The notes below the pieces were generated by a model. That model had not been told where the DNA came from and ran no database searches. It saw nothing but the letters and a program-made list of their open reading frames with translations. The position numbers were made by a program, and so were the translations under genes. Positions 26,761-35,870 of a stretch of 64,000 nucleotides of DNA are shown here, piece by piece. The stretch is from assembly GCA_903851415.1 (NCBI GenBank), contig CAINOE010000116.1, positions 24,711 to 88,710 of the forward strand. Direction: 5' to 3'. The first letter of the stretch is position 1; every line of letters begins with the position of its first letter. This DNA comes from an uncultured Rhodopila sp. (lineage in GTDB: Bacteria > Pseudomonadota > Alphaproteobacteria > Acetobacterales > Acetobacteraceae).

Positions 26761-26808
26761 GTTTAACTCCTGCAACCCGTCTCCGCCGTCCTGTTCGGAC
26801 AGTTGAAA

Positions 26809-27327
26809 TCACGCTTCCAAAGCGCTCTTTGGCCAGGCAAAGAACAGCCCGACATCGCCCGGCTTACCATCCGGGTAATTGATGATGCGGGCAGAGAACT
26901 CGAAACCGCCGGGCTTCAGATTTTCCTTCCAGTAATCGTAGACCTTGCGGACCCCCAGCGGCATCGTCGCCAGCCATTCGGGTTCGTCGGGCAGCGCCGC
27001 CCGTTCCTCCTCGGTCAGCTCAACGATCGGCGGAGCGCCGGCATTGATGATCGCCCGGCCGCTGTCGGTGCAGAAGCTGCTTGGAAAGGACGTCAGCATC
27101 AGCTCGGTCTCGCCGGCTTCGAAAAGCTTCCTGATCTTGTCGATTGTCGATTTGACCACCTCATCCGTTATTTGAAAACTGTCAAGACGCCGACGGAAGT
27201 CGGCAAGCTCCTCCAGCTGTTGTTGCTGCAATTGCTTTTCTGCTTCAATGTCCCGCCGGCGGCGCGCTTCGCGGTCCGCGAACAGAGCGGCTACCGACAG
27301 GGGCCTGACCGATGTTGTTTCCGGCAT
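26809..27327 (-). CDS. Hypothetical protein upstream of the DUF3141 gene
   Basis: A 172-residue soluble protein without a recognised domain. Residues 12-50 form a charged coiled-coil-like helix (ADREARRRRDIEAEKQLQQQQLEELADFRRRLDSF). The centre has TELMLTSFPSSFCTDSGRAIINAG and the end VGLFFAWPKSALEA. It lies 48 bases ahead of the DUF3141 gene on the same strand and is probably its operon partner. A phasin-like role could be imagined from the helical start and the neighbour, but nothing proves it. Confidence 0.7.
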   Translation of the reverse strand: MPETTSVRPLSVAALFADREARRRRDIEAEKQLQQQQLEELADFRRRLDSFQITDEVVKSTIDKIRKLFEAGETELMLTSFPSSFCTDSGRAIINAGAPPIVELTEEERAALPDEPEWLATMPLGVRKVYDYWKENLKPGGFEFSARIINYPDGKPGDVGLFFAWPKSALEA

Positions 27328-27416
27328 TGACTTTCTCCTCTTGTCCCGGCCTCACGAGGAGACCGGGCAGATGCAACTATAATAGCATCCGGGGAACCCG
27401 GCGGCGTTGATTCACG

Positions 27417-28046
27417 TCAAGCAAGACCGGCCCGCCCTGTTTCGGGATTTTCCTCCATGGCGGCTTTTCCCGCCGTGATGTTTGTTTCTGAACCGTCCCC
27501 ACCGGTGAATAACAGCCTCCGCATCACCGGCCAACCCAGCTCCAGGGTGAGGTTCCTGAACGCAAAGTAGGGAACCAGCGCGACGAACAGCATTGCGGTA
27601 ACGGTCATCAGGTCGGCTATCCCGCCACCGCCGATGTCGGTTACGCCGCTTGCCCGGGCCGAACCCCGGATCAGCCCGACCACCGCTGTTTCCAGGGCAT
27701 GAAAAGCCATGAACAGCAGAGCGAACAAAGCCGCCTGCCGCAAAATGGGGTAAATAAGCGGCTTGCCTTTGCGTCCGGCGCCGAAGTTGAAGTCTTCGGC
27801 GATCAACATCACTTTCCCCAGCACCAGTGCGTTGATGATGGCGAAGCCTTCAAACTCAAAGTCCAGGCCCAGCCGCCGGCGGATGAGCATATCGTGCAGC
27901 GCGAACAAGCCGAACAGGAGCCAGAGATAGACCACGATCAGCGCAAGTTTCCTGGTCTCGTGCTTCATTCTTTCCGCAAGGCGGCGGCCGGGCCCGGTGG
28001 GACGGCGACCGCCGCCCGCTGCGCCGGAGGTTGGATACGGGGTCAC
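27417..28046 (-). CDS. Hypothetical integral membrane protein
   Basis: About 209 residues with four likely membrane spans (LALIVVYLWLLFGLFALHDM; FAIINALVLGKVMLIAEDF; QAALFALLFMAFHALETAVVGL; LMTVTAMLFVALVPYFAF). I do not recognise the family. The GTG at 28046 overlaps the stop of the upstream gene (GTGTGA) and has AAGGA in the final codons of that gene, so translation is coupled to it; an ATG at 27968 (MKHETRK) would remove a low-complexity N-terminus. Its role may relate to the flavoprotein encoded just upstream. Confidence 0.72.
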   Translation of the reverse strand: MTPYPTSGAAGGGRRPTGPGRRLAERMKHETRKLALIVVYLWLLFGLFALHDMLIRRRLGLDFEFEGFAIINALVLGKVMLIAEDFNFGAGRKGKPLIYPILRQAALFALLFMAFHALETAVVGLIRGSARASGVTDIGGGGIADLMTVTAMLFVALVPYFAFRNLTLELGWPVMRRLLFTGGDGSETNITAGKAAMEENPETGRAGLA

Positions 28047-29764
28047 ACCAGTTCCTTCTCGAAACCCGGGGCCTCGGCCAACAGGATCGCCCGTGACAAC
28101 ATGCCGCCTGAGAGGTTGCGGACCTTGAAGCCGTTCTGCAACAGCAGCCGCGTCGCGTAATAAGCGCGCTGGCCGGAGCGGCAGGTCACCTCGATTTCGC
28201 GCTCTCGCGACAGTTCGCCAAGGCGTGCCCGCAACTGCCCGAGCGGGATGTTCGTGGCGCCGGGCACGCTTTCGAGGGCAAGCTCCGCAGGTTCCCGCAC
28301 ATCAAGCAGGAAACCGTTCCGTGCGGCATCCCAGTGCGCGATCGGCATGTCGCCGTTGAGAACGTCGCGCGCAACCATCCCGGCGAAGTTCACCGGGTCC
28401 TTGGCGCTGCCGAACTGCGGGGCGTAGCAAAGCTCGGCTTCCGCGAGGTCATCGATCGTGACGCCCATCTGGATCGCCATGGCGAGCGCGCTGATCCGCT
28501 TGTCGACGCCCGGCCCGTCTTCGCTGAGCGCCTGCGCGCCGAGAACCTTCCCGTCGGACTTGCGAAACAGCAGCTTGAGGCCGATCATTTTGGCGCCGGG
28601 ATGGTAGCCCGCGTGCGAGTTCGGATACAGGTAGACTTTCTCGTAATCCGTGTCGCCCAGCCGCTTCAAGGTCTTCTCGCTGGCGCCGGTCCAGGCGGCC
28701 GCCGCGCCGAACAGCCCGACCACAGCGGTCCGCTGCGTGCCGCGGAAGCGCGAGTCGCGGCCCGCGATCACGTCGGCGGCGCTGCGTCCCTGGCGGTTGG
28801 CGGGGCCGGCGAGCGCGATAAGGCTCCACTCCCCGGTCACGAAGTCCCGCACCTCGACGGCGTCGCCGACGGCGAAGATGTCCGGATCGCTGGTGCGCAT
28901 CTGTTCATTGACGCGTATCCCGCCGCGCGCGCCGATCTCAAGGTTCGCCGTCCGGGCGAGACCGGTTTCGGGTTTCACGCCGAGGGCCAGGATCACGATG
29001 TCCGCCGGATAGGTCTTGCCGGACCGGGTCAGCACTTCCAGCGAGTCGTTCGGTCCCTGCCGGAAGCCGGCGACGCGGTCGCCAAGCGCGAGGCGCACGC
29101 CGTGCGTCTCCAGATGGCCCTCGACGAGGCGGGCATATTCCCGGTCCAGGGGCGCGAGCACCTCGTCGAGCATCTCGAACAAGGTGACGTCGAAGCCGCG
29201 GTGGCGCAGATTCTCCACCACCTCAAGCCCGATGAAGCCGCCGCCCACCACGACGGCGCGGGTCGTTGGCCGCGCCATCTGGATGCCGGAATAGGAGTTC
29301 GTGCCGGCGAGAAAAGCCGTCCCGCGCTCGATCCACGCCCGGATCGCCCGCGCATCGGGGACGGTTCGCACCTGAAAAATGCCGGGCAGGTCGATCCCCG
29401 GCAGCGGCGGCCGCACCGAGGCAGCTCCGGGAGAAAGCACGAGCTTGTCGTAAGCTTCGGTGGTGACCTCGCCGGTGGTGGCGTCGCGCAGCTCCACCGT
29501 CTTCGTCCGCGTCAGGATCGCGATCGCCTCGCAGTTCGTGCGCACGTCGATGGCGAACTGCTCGCGGAAGGTCCGTTCGGTGGCCACAAGAAGGCTGGCC
29601 TCACGCTCGATAACCCCGCCGACATGGTAAGGCAGCCCGCAGTTCGCGTACGAGACGTAAGGGCCGCGTTCCACCAGCAGGATTTCCACAGTCTCGTCGA
29701 GCCTGCGGAGACGTGCGGCGCGGGACGCTCCGCCTGTCACACCGCCGATAATGATGACTTTCAC
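28043..29764 (-). CDS. CoA-disulfide-reductase-like flavoprotein with C-terminal rhodanese domain
   Basis: A 573-residue pyridine-nucleotide-disulfide oxidoreductase fused to rhodanese. FAD binding starts MKVIIIGGVTGGASRAARLRRLDE; Cys43 or so in YANCGLPYHVGG is the single active-site cysteine as in CoA-disulfide reductases; the NAD site is VVVGGGFIGLEVVENLR. The rhodanese domain at the end has LDVREPAEL and the active-site loop TCRSGQRAYY. Start choice: GTG at 29764 behind GGAAGG gives the family N-terminus; an ATG at 29842 (TGATG overlap with the upstream gene) would add 26 residues. Role: reduction of CoA or persulfide disulfides, by family knowledge. Confidence 0.88.
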   Translation of the reverse strand: MKVIIIGGVTGGASRAARLRRLDETVEILLVERGPYVSYANCGLPYHVGGVIEREASLLVATERTFREQFAIDVRTNCEAIAILTRTKTVELRDATTGEVTTEAYDKLVLSPGAASVRPPLPGIDLPGIFQVRTVPDARAIRAWIERGTAFLAGTNSYSGIQMARPTTRAVVVGGGFIGLEVVENLRHRGFDVTLFEMLDEVLAPLDREYARLVEGHLETHGVRLALGDRVAGFRQGPNDSLEVLTRSGKTYPADIVILALGVKPETGLARTANLEIGARGGIRVNEQMRTSDPDIFAVGDAVEVRDFVTGEWSLIALAGPANRQGRSAADVIAGRDSRFRGTQRTAVVGLFGAAAAWTGASEKTLKRLGDTDYEKVYLYPNSHAGYHPGAKMIGLKLLFRKSDGKVLGAQALSEDGPGVDKRISALAMAIQMGVTIDDLAEAELCYAPQFGSAKDPVNFAGMVARDVLNGDMPIAHWDAARNGFLLDVREPAELALESVPGATNIPLGQLRARLGELSREREIEVTCRSGQRAYYATRLLLQNGFKVRNLSGGMLSRAILLAEAPGFEKELV

Positions 29765-29841
29765 GGTCCTTCCGGGGCGGGGATTGAGATCGGCGGCCGG
29801 ATGCGGCCCCGGCGCGGCAGGTTTCCGGCGAGTCCGGCGCA

Positions 29842-30138
29842 TCAGGTTTCCCCCGCGAATCGCCTGGCATTGCGCAAGTCCGCCGCGATCTCGTCCTCGA
29901 GGGCGGCGATAACAGACACATAGTCGGCGACTTCGGCCGGCTTTTTCTCAGCCTCGGGCAGCGCCTCGAACCGCGTGAGCGTCTCGCGCGCCAAGGCGTA
30001 GTCCTCGCAGACGCTCCGAAATGCCTGGTCCGCCAGGACCAGCCGCCGGATCAGCGGGGCATTTTCGGGAAAGCGCGCAATAACATGCGCGAGATTCAAC
30101 CCGACTGCTGGTATGTCGGTCATCGGTCCGGCAATCAT
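29842..30138 (-). CDS. Small hypothetical protein upstream of the flavoprotein
   Basis: A 98-residue (93 if the ATG at 30123 is used) acidic helical protein: NLAHVIARFPENAPLIRRLVLADQAFRSVCEDYALARETLTRFEALPEAEKKPAEVADY. No named domain recognised. It is the first gene of the three-gene operon reaching to 27417. One Cys, in SVCEDY, might be reactive in keeping with the neighbouring sulfur-type enzyme, which is speculation. Confidence 0.65.
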   Translation of the reverse strand: MIAGPMTDIPAVGLNLAHVIARFPENAPLIRRLVLADQAFRSVCEDYALARETLTRFEALPEAEKKPAEVADYVSVIAALEDEIAADLRNARRFAGET

Positions 30139-30329
30139 GATGTGATGTCCGCAATGTGAGCAACTTGGCCGGGCGAATAGAAGTACGTTACTGTTAATGG
30201 CGTTCGCACCGGGCGCGGCCGGTGCCGGATATGACCTCCTGATCCGGCTGGCCTGCCGCGGACCGGATGCGGTGCTGGCTGGCCTATGCTAGCAAAGCCA
30301 GCGGGCGGCCTGCCTCGCCGGGGGAAGCG

Positions 30330-31985
30330 ATGGATGGGGTCAAGTCTGACTTTGGACCGGATGCAGTCCGGGCACAGTTGCATCGGATCCTTGCATCGGC
30401 CGGCTTCGACGCCTCCAGGCGCAATCGGCTTTTTCTTGAATATGTCGTCGAAGAGACGCTCGAAGGGCGAGCCGGCCGGATCAAGGCCTACAGCATCGCA
30501 ACATCCGTGTTCGGCCGCGACGCCGGATTCGACCCGCAACTGGATTCGATCGTCCGCATAGAAGCCGGGCGCCTGCGGCGTTCGCTCGAACGCTACTACC
30601 TCACCGCAGGCGGAAAGGAGCCAATCCGCATTGCGATTCCGAAGGGTTCGTACGTGCCGGAATTCGCGGCCGCTCAGCCCGCGGCGTCAACTGCCCACCC
30701 GCCCGCGCCCGCTTCTCCGGTCAGGCGAACCGGCCTTTGCCAACACGGCCGCGTGATCTTCGTGCGGCCGTTCGAGGAGGATGGAGACCAGACTGCGTTC
30801 CCGAATTTCACCCGCGGCTTTACACGCCAGATCATCGTCGCACTCACCCGTTTCACCGATCTGTTCGTCCTGGGCCCGGAAACGACGGACAAGTACGGCG
30901 AGGCCGCCGACATGGCACGGCTCAGGACGGACCTCGGCATCGACTACATTCTGACGGGCGGAACGACGGTCTCAACCGATGGCTTCAGCGTGGAGGCATT
31001 GCTGGTCGATGCGCGGACCGGGCGCAATCTATGGGCCGACTCGTTCGAGCGGACCTTGCAGGCGAAAGAGGTCTTCAAGGTTCGTGACGAAGTTGCGAAC
31101 AGTGTCGCCCGCACTTTGGCGCAGCCCTATGGCGTCATCTTCAACGACGCCGCCAGGGAGGCTGACGAAACGCCGCCGGACAACCTCATTTCCTATGACT
31201 GGGTCATCCGGTTCTACCAGTATTGGCGAACCTACGATCGCGCCCTGTTTGAACCGGTTCGCGCCGGCCTGGAACAGACGATCCTGAAGGACCCTCATTA
31301 TGCGGAGGCCTTCGCCTGCCTGTCGCAAACGTATTCGAATGCCTTCCGGTTCGAGCATGATGTCAGCGCTGTCACCGCCGAGCCGCTGCAGCGGGCGTTG
31401 GCGCGACGGGCGATTGATCTTGCACCCAATGCCAGCCGTGGGCAACACGCGCTGTCGCTCGCGTGCTGGTTTGCCGGCGATACGCGCGGAGCGACCACGG
31501 CCCTCGAAGCCAGCCTCGCGCTCAATCCGAACGATACGGAGGTCATGGCCGATCTGGGGTTGCGTTACGCGATGCTGACCGAATGGGACAAGGCGGTACC
31601 GCTGCTGGAAGAGTCCTTCGCGCGCAATCCCGCTCAGCCAAGCTCCTACCGGGTCGGCCTGTTCCTCTATCACTACGCCGGCGGCCGCTATGAAAAGGCA
31701 CTGGCCGAGGCCCGGCGGATCGAGGCGCCTGACATCGTCCATGGGTTCGTCGCGGTCGCGACCGCCGCCGCGCAACTCGGCTTTCAGCGGGAGGCCGCAG
31801 CCGCGGTGAAATCGATCCTCGCGCTTGATCCGCATTACGGGGACCACGTCGTCTCGGACCTGAACAACCGCCACCTTCATCCCGATCTGGTCCAGACCGT
31901 TGTGGAGGGGTTACGAAAAGCGGGTTTGCCGGGCAGCGAAACCGGACCGTCCGGCGACCCCATCCCCGTAGCACGCATCGTGTAA
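30330..31985 (+). CDS. TPR-containing regulatory protein (adenylate-cyclase-associated type without cyclase domain)
   Basis: A 551-residue protein. The first 110 residues (VRAQLHRILASAGFDASRRNRLFLEYVVEETLEGRAGRIKAYSIA ... DSIVRIEAGRLRRSLERYY) are a module found at the start of rhizobial-type TPR regulators and cyclases. A TolB-like alpha/beta segment follows (ARTGRNLWADSFER). From about 300 to the end are at least four TPR-like helix pairs (HYAEAFACLSQTYSNAFRF; NDTEVMADLGLRYAMLTEWDKAV). There is no cyclase catalytic domain. Start at the ATG at 30330 behind GGGGGAAG. Probably a transcriptional or protein-interaction regulator. Confidence 0.75.
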   Translation: MDGVKSDFGPDAVRAQLHRILASAGFDASRRNRLFLEYVVEETLEGRAGRIKAYSIATSVFGRDAGFDPQLDSIVRIEAGRLRRSLERYYLTAGGKEPIRIAIPKGSYVPEFAAAQPAASTAHPPAPASPVRRTGLCQHGRVIFVRPFEEDGDQTAFPNFTRGFTRQIIVALTRFTDLFVLGPETTDKYGEAADMARLRTDLGIDYILTGGTTVSTDGFSVEALLVDARTGRNLWADSFERTLQAKEVFKVRDEVANSVARTLAQPYGVIFNDAAREADETPPDNLISYDWVIRFYQYWRTYDRALFEPVRAGLEQTILKDPHYAEAFACLSQTYSNAFRFEHDVSAVTAEPLQRALARRAIDLAPNASRGQHALSLACWFAGDTRGATTALEASLALNPNDTEVMADLGLRYAMLTEWDKAVPLLEESFARNPAQPSSYRVGLFLYHYAGGRYEKALAEARRIEAPDIVHGFVAVATAAAQLGFQREAAAAVKSILALDPHYGDHVVSDLNNRHLHPDLVQTVVEGLRKAGLPGSETGPSGDPIPVARIV

Positions 31986-32022
31986 TACCAGTCCGCGATG
32001 AGACCGGCGCTTCCCATAAAAC

Positions 32023-32054
32023 GTCATGGCCCGGACGAGCCGCCGGGCCATGAC
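32023..32054. terminator. Short GTCATGGCC-type hairpin
   Basis: Perfect 12-base arms (GTCATGGCCCGG at 32023-32034 and its complement at 32043-32054) 37 bases after the stop of the TPR gene. No T-run follows. One of four related intergenic hairpins in the window (see also 53549, 54128, 57371). Confidence 0.55.
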
Positions 32055-32323
32055 ATTGGAGAGCGGCTCGATGGGTCAAAGTCAACGCGGACCGGTGTAA
32101 CAGACCGCTCGCACGTCACAGTAACTTACATGAACCCCGCCGCAAAACGGTGGCGGGCCGATTGCATTCGGTCTCGGAATGGACTTGAATGCGGCCGACG
32201 CACAAACTCCTGTCGTGACCGGGCCGGTTGGCGGCCTCGCCTGAGACCGCGCCCGGAACGGCGAGGTCCGAGCCCACATTGATGCCCCGGCGGCGACGCC
32301 GCCGGATTGCCATGGAGATCCGA

Positions 32324-32887
32324 ATGAACACGACCCGACGCTCCCTGCTTGGGATAGCAGCTTTGGGGGCAGGCAGCCTGCTTGTTTCCGGCGGCCCGGC
32401 GGAGGCTGCGCCTTCCGCGCGGCAGATCGACATTGATGCCGCCAACGCGCTGAACCAACTGTATGCGGTGCAACCCAAGGCGCGCGGCCTGTCCAAACGG
32501 GCCAAGGGCGTGCTGGTGTTCCCGAAGATCTACAAGGGTGGCTTTCTGGTTGGCGGTCTGAGCGGCAACGGCGTGCTGCGCGTCGGCGGCCGGCCGGCCG
32601 GCTATTACAACATCACGGCCGCGAGCTTTGGCCTTCAGGCCGGTGCTCAGGCCTACAGTTTCGCGATGTTCTTCATGACGAACGAGGCCCTGGACTACCT
32701 CAACAAGAGCGACGGCTGGGCCATCGGCAGCGGGCCGAGCGTCGTCGTGGTGGATAAGGGCATGGCGGCGAACCTGAGCAGCACGACGTTGACCCAGGAT
32801 GTCTATGCCATCCCGTTCGGCCAGAAGGGGCTGATGGCGGGCCTCGGGTTGGAGGGGTCGAAGATCACGCACATCCATCCGGCGTGA
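32324..32887 (+). CDS. SYLF (YSC84) domain protein, Tat-exported
   Basis: A 187-residue exported protein. The N-terminus MNTTRRSLLGIAALGAGSLLV is a twin-arginine signal ending PAEAA. The remainder matches the SYLF lipid-binding domain: LSKRAKGVLVFPKIYKGGFLVGG, a glycine-rich GNGVLRV..GRPAGYYN, and QAYSFAMFFMTNEALDYL. Bacterial members are periplasmic or lipid-associated with no defined activity. Start at the ATG at 32324 behind GGAG; an ATG at 32312 is also in frame. Confidence 0.88.
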   Translation: MNTTRRSLLGIAALGAGSLLVSGGPAEAAPSARQIDIDAANALNQLYAVQPKARGLSKRAKGVLVFPKIYKGGFLVGGLSGNGVLRVGGRPAGYYNITAASFGLQAGAQAYSFAMFFMTNEALDYLNKSDGWAIGSGPSVVVVDKGMAANLSSTTLTQDVYAIPFGQKGLMAGLGLEGSKITHIHPA

Positions 32888-32987
32888 TGGAGCGATGGGA
32901 CGGAGGAGCCACGGAGGCCGGTCCCATGATCAGTGCGATAGTATGCGTTATCAAGGGGCCAACGCCGCCAGCCCTCGTTCCGCGGCC

Positions 32988-33446
32988 ATGAGGTTGCCCT
33001 CAGCGGCGGTGGCGCGCGGTCTGGCCGTGGTGGCGACCGTCCTGGTGGTGGTCGGTGGCTGCTCGTTGCCCAAACGTCTGGCCGCGGTGCCGCGTGACGA
33101 AACCACGCTCGCGCAGATACCGGGCATCCCGAACGCCCGCTATTTCCCGGACACTCAGATCGACCTGTTGGCGGCGGAGACCCTTGCCGCCCGCAACCGT
33201 GAGATCGCGGCGCTCGCCCGGGAAGGCCACGACGGCCCGCCGCCTGAAACGAACCTCCTCGCGGTTTCGGGCGGCGGCGCTGACGGGGCGTTCGGCGCGG
33301 GTCTGCTGACCGGATGGACAGAGGCCGGCACGCGGCCCGACTTCAAGCTGGTCACCGGCGTCAGCACCGGCGCCCTGACGGCGCCGTTCGCGTTTCTCGG
33401 ACCTGCCTGGGACCCGCAACTGACCGCCGTCTATACCGGTCGGTGA
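32988..33446 (+). pseudogene. Patatin-like lipoprotein, truncated
   Basis: 152 residues that begin with a lipoprotein signal (VVVGGCSLPK, lipobox Cys25) and enter a patatin-type lipase domain: oxyanion loop GGGADGAFGAG (95-105) and nucleophile Ser126 in GVSTGA. Translation stops at AVYTGR, before the catalytic DG(A/G) motif; family members are more than twice as long. In none of the three frames of the next 400 bases do I see the missing half, so the gene has lost its 3' end. Confidence is in the truncation, not in any residual activity. Confidence 0.72.
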
Positions 33447-33859
33447 TCTTCGCAACGTGGACGATCCCGACGGCCCAGACGCGGATCGGGCGTGATCGGT
33501 GGTGAACACGACGGCGCGATCCGGTCGCTGTGTCAGGCGCCAGTGCGCTGTTTGGGGGTCGCAACGCCGCCCTCGTCGCCGGCTGAACTGACTTACGCCC
33601 GGGCCAGCCCGTCTTTCGGCCAGTTCAACCGGCCATCCGGTCGTGTCGCTGACCGGCCATCGGAGCTGTCGCGGAAACCGCGCGTATCGCGATGTCCCGT
33701 ATCGCGATCCTTGAGCAACCTGGCGATCCCGGCACGCCGGGGTGGCTGCTGTCAACGGCCCGGTTGTTCCCGCGGATTCTGTCGCATACGCGGACTTGCG
33801 CGATGCCCGCGCCGGGGGCTACTCCCAACGGCAAAGAGTTTCTGGAGGTTTCCCGCGCT
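33447..33859. other. Intergenic region between the truncated patatin gene and argG
   Basis: 413 bases with no supported gene. The GC-rich sequence could be the decayed remainder of the patatin gene; no patatin motifs were found in translation. The argG promoter should lie in the last part. Confidence 0.4.
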
Positions 33860-35089
33860 ATGGCCGTCAAGGATGTGAAAAAGGTTGTTCTCGCCTATTC
33901 GGGCGGGCTGGACACCAGCGTGATCCTGAAATGGCTGCAAACCACCTATGGCTGCGAAGTCGTGACCTTCACCGCGGACCTCGGTCAGGGCGAGGAGCTC
34001 GAGCCGGCCCGCCGCAAGGCGGAAATGTTCGGCATCAAGGAGATCTACGTGGACGACCTGCGGGAGCCGTTCGTGAAGGACTTCGTCTTTCCGATGTTCC
34101 GCGCCAACACGGTCTATGAGGGCCAGTATCTGCTGGGCACATCCATCGCCCGGCCGCTGATCGCGCAGCGCCAAATCGAGATTGCCGAAGAAGTCGGCGC
34201 CGACGCGGTCGCGCATGGTGCCACCGGCAAGGGCAACGACCAGGTGCGGTTCGAACTGTCCTATTACGCGCTGAAGCCGGACATCAAGATCATCGCCCCA
34301 TGGCGGGAATGGGACCTCAACAGCCGCACGAAGCTGATCGAGTTCGCCGAGCAGCATCAGATTCCGATCGCCAAGGACAAGCGGGGCGAGGCGCCGTTCA
34401 GCGTCGATGCCAACATGCTGCACTCCTCGTCGGAGGGCAAAATCCTGGAGGATCCCGCCGAGGAGGCGGACGAAATCGTTTATCAGCGCACCATCCGGCC
34501 GGAGGATGCGCCGGACAAGGCGACGGTGATCGCGGTGGATTTCCTCAGCGGCGATCCGGTGGCGATCGATGGCGTGGCGCTGTCGCCGGCCTCCCTGCTG
34601 ACGCGGCTGAACGAACTGGGCAAGGCGAACGGCATCGGCCGGCTGGACCTGGTGGAGAACCGCTTCGTCGGCATGAAGTCGCGCGGGGTGTATGAAACCC
34701 CCGGCGGCACGATCCTGCTGGCGGCGCACCGGGCGATCGAGAGCATCACGCTGGATCGCGAGGCGGGGCACCTCAAGGACAGCCTGATGCCGCGCTATGC
34801 CGAGCTGATCTACAACGGCTTCTGGTTCAGCCCGGAGCGGCGGATGCTGCAGGCCCTGATCGACACCAGCCAGGCCAGCGTGACGGGCCGGGTGCGCATG
34901 AAGCTGTACAAGGGCAACGTAACCTGCATCGGACGGGAAAGCCCGAACAGCCTGTACTCGATGAAGGTCGTGACATTCGAGGACGATCAGGGCGCGTATG
35001 ACCAGGTCGATGCCCAGGGTTTCATCAAGCTGAATGCGTTGCGGCTGCGGCTTGGTGCGATGGCCGGTCGTCGCGGCGGCGCGCTGTAG
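33860..35089 (+). CDS. argG: Argininosuccinate synthase
   Basis: Condenses citrulline and aspartate with ATP in arginine synthesis; 409 residues, the family length. The PP-loop ATP motif is [11 protein letters not shown] near residues 12-22; [16 protein letters not shown] and the citrulline/aspartate-binding [17 protein letters not shown] are classical. The ATG at 33860 gives the usual [16 protein letters not shown] start; GGAGG lies 12 bases before it, a slightly long spacing. argH is not adjacent. Confidence 0.97.
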   Translation: MAVKDVKKVVLAYSGGLDTSVILKWLQTTYGCEVVTFTADLGQGEELEPARRKAEMFGIKEIYVDDLREPFVKDFVFPMFRANTVYEGQYLLGTSIARPLIAQRQIEIAEEVGADAVAHGATGKGNDQVRFELSYYALKPDIKIIAPWREWDLNSRTKLIEFAEQHQIPIAKDKRGEAPFSVDANMLHSSSEGKILEDPAEEADEIVYQRTIRPEDAPDKATVIAVDFLSGDPVAIDGVALSPASLLTRLNELGKANGIGRLDLVENRFVGMKSRGVYETPGGTILLAAHRAIESITLDREAGHLKDSLMPRYAELIYNGFWFSPERRMLQALIDTSQASVTGRVRMKLYKGNVTCIGRESPNSLYSMKVVTFEDDQGAYDQVDAQGFIKLNALRLRLGAMAGRRGGAL

Positions 35090-35181
35090 GCGGAATTGGT
35101 CCGACTGGATGGGCTGAAATCAATCGTGTTTTTCCATCCGGTGAGCAAATAGTGGAGTTTCACCCTCATGGTTAAGCGCGG

Positions 35182-35203
35182 ATGGTCCGCATGCGCGGAC
35201 CAT
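35182..35203. promoter_or_regulatory. Inverted repeat upstream of paiB
   Basis: Nine-base perfect arms ATGGTCCGC (35182-35190) and GCGGACCAT (35195-35203), 38 bases before the paiB start codon. May be an operator or the terminator stem for argG; there is no T-run. Confidence 0.45.
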
Positions 35204-35240
35204 TGCGCAAGCAGGCCGGCCAAAAGCGGAGACTCCGAAC

Positions 35241-35870
35241 GTGTACATACCCACGCATTTCAAGGAAGAGCGCATCGGCGTTCTTCACGGCGCGATTCGT
35301 TCGGCCGGGCCCGCAACCCTGGTTTCCATGACGCCGGACGGATTGTTCGCCAGCCACGCCCCGCTTCTGCTGGACTCCGAACCCGCCCCATACGGCACTC
35401 TCATCGGCCATCTCGCCAAGGCTAATCCGCATGTCCGCCTGGCCGATCCGGCGGTGCAGACCCTGGTGATCCTTCAAGGGCCAAACGGCTACATAACGCC
35501 TTCATATTATGCGGCCAAGCAAGAGCACGGGAAGGTCGTGCCGACGTGGAACTATGTGGCGATCCACGCCTATGGCCGGTTGGTGGCGTTCGATGATCCC
35601 GCGCTGCTGCTGGACGTGGTGACGCGATTGACCGACCGGCATGAATCGCTGCGCGCCGCGCCCTGGGCAGTTTCCGATGCACCCGGCGACTTCGTGCAGG
35701 GCATGCTGCGCGGCATCGTCGGTATCCGGCTGCCCATTGCCCGTTTGGAGGGCAAGGTGAAAATGAGCCAGAACCGGCCTGCGGCAGACCAGATCGGGGT
35801 GGTCGACGGTCTTCGGCTGGATGGCCAGGCCGATATCGCGGAGGCGGTCGTCGCGGCAACTGGCGGTTAA
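35241..35870 (+). CDS. PaiB-family FMN-binding protein
   Basis: A 209-residue protein of the PaiB family (in Bacillus a negative regulator of sporulation and protease genes; many members bind flavin). MYIPTHFKEE at the start, ATLVS, ASHAPLLL, HLAKANPHVR, GYITPSYYAAKQEHGKVVPTWNY and the KMSQNRP ending are all diagnostic. Start is GTG at 35241 behind GGAG. Actual role in this organism unknown. Confidence 0.9.
   Translation: MYIPTHFKEERIGVLHGAIRSAGPATLVSMTPDGLFASHAPLLLDSEPAPYGTLIGHLAKANPHVRLADPAVQTLVILQGPNGYITPSYYAAKQEHGKVVPTWNYVAIHAYGRLVAFDDPALLLDVVTRLTDRHESLRAAPWAVSDAPGDFVQGMLRGIVGIRLPIARLEGKVKMSQNRPAADQIGVVDGLRLDGQADIAEAVVAATGG

Noticed and set aside
24553..26766. Open frame of 737 codons antisense to the DUF3141 gene
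   Set aside because: GC-rich codon usage leaves long antisense frames open. The translation is rich in His, Gln, Arg and Gly without motifs, while the opposite strand has a clear catalytic protein.
28334..29923. Open frame of 529 codons antisense to the flavoprotein gene
   Set aside because: Shadow of the flavoprotein/rhodanese gene, with no protein-like motifs.
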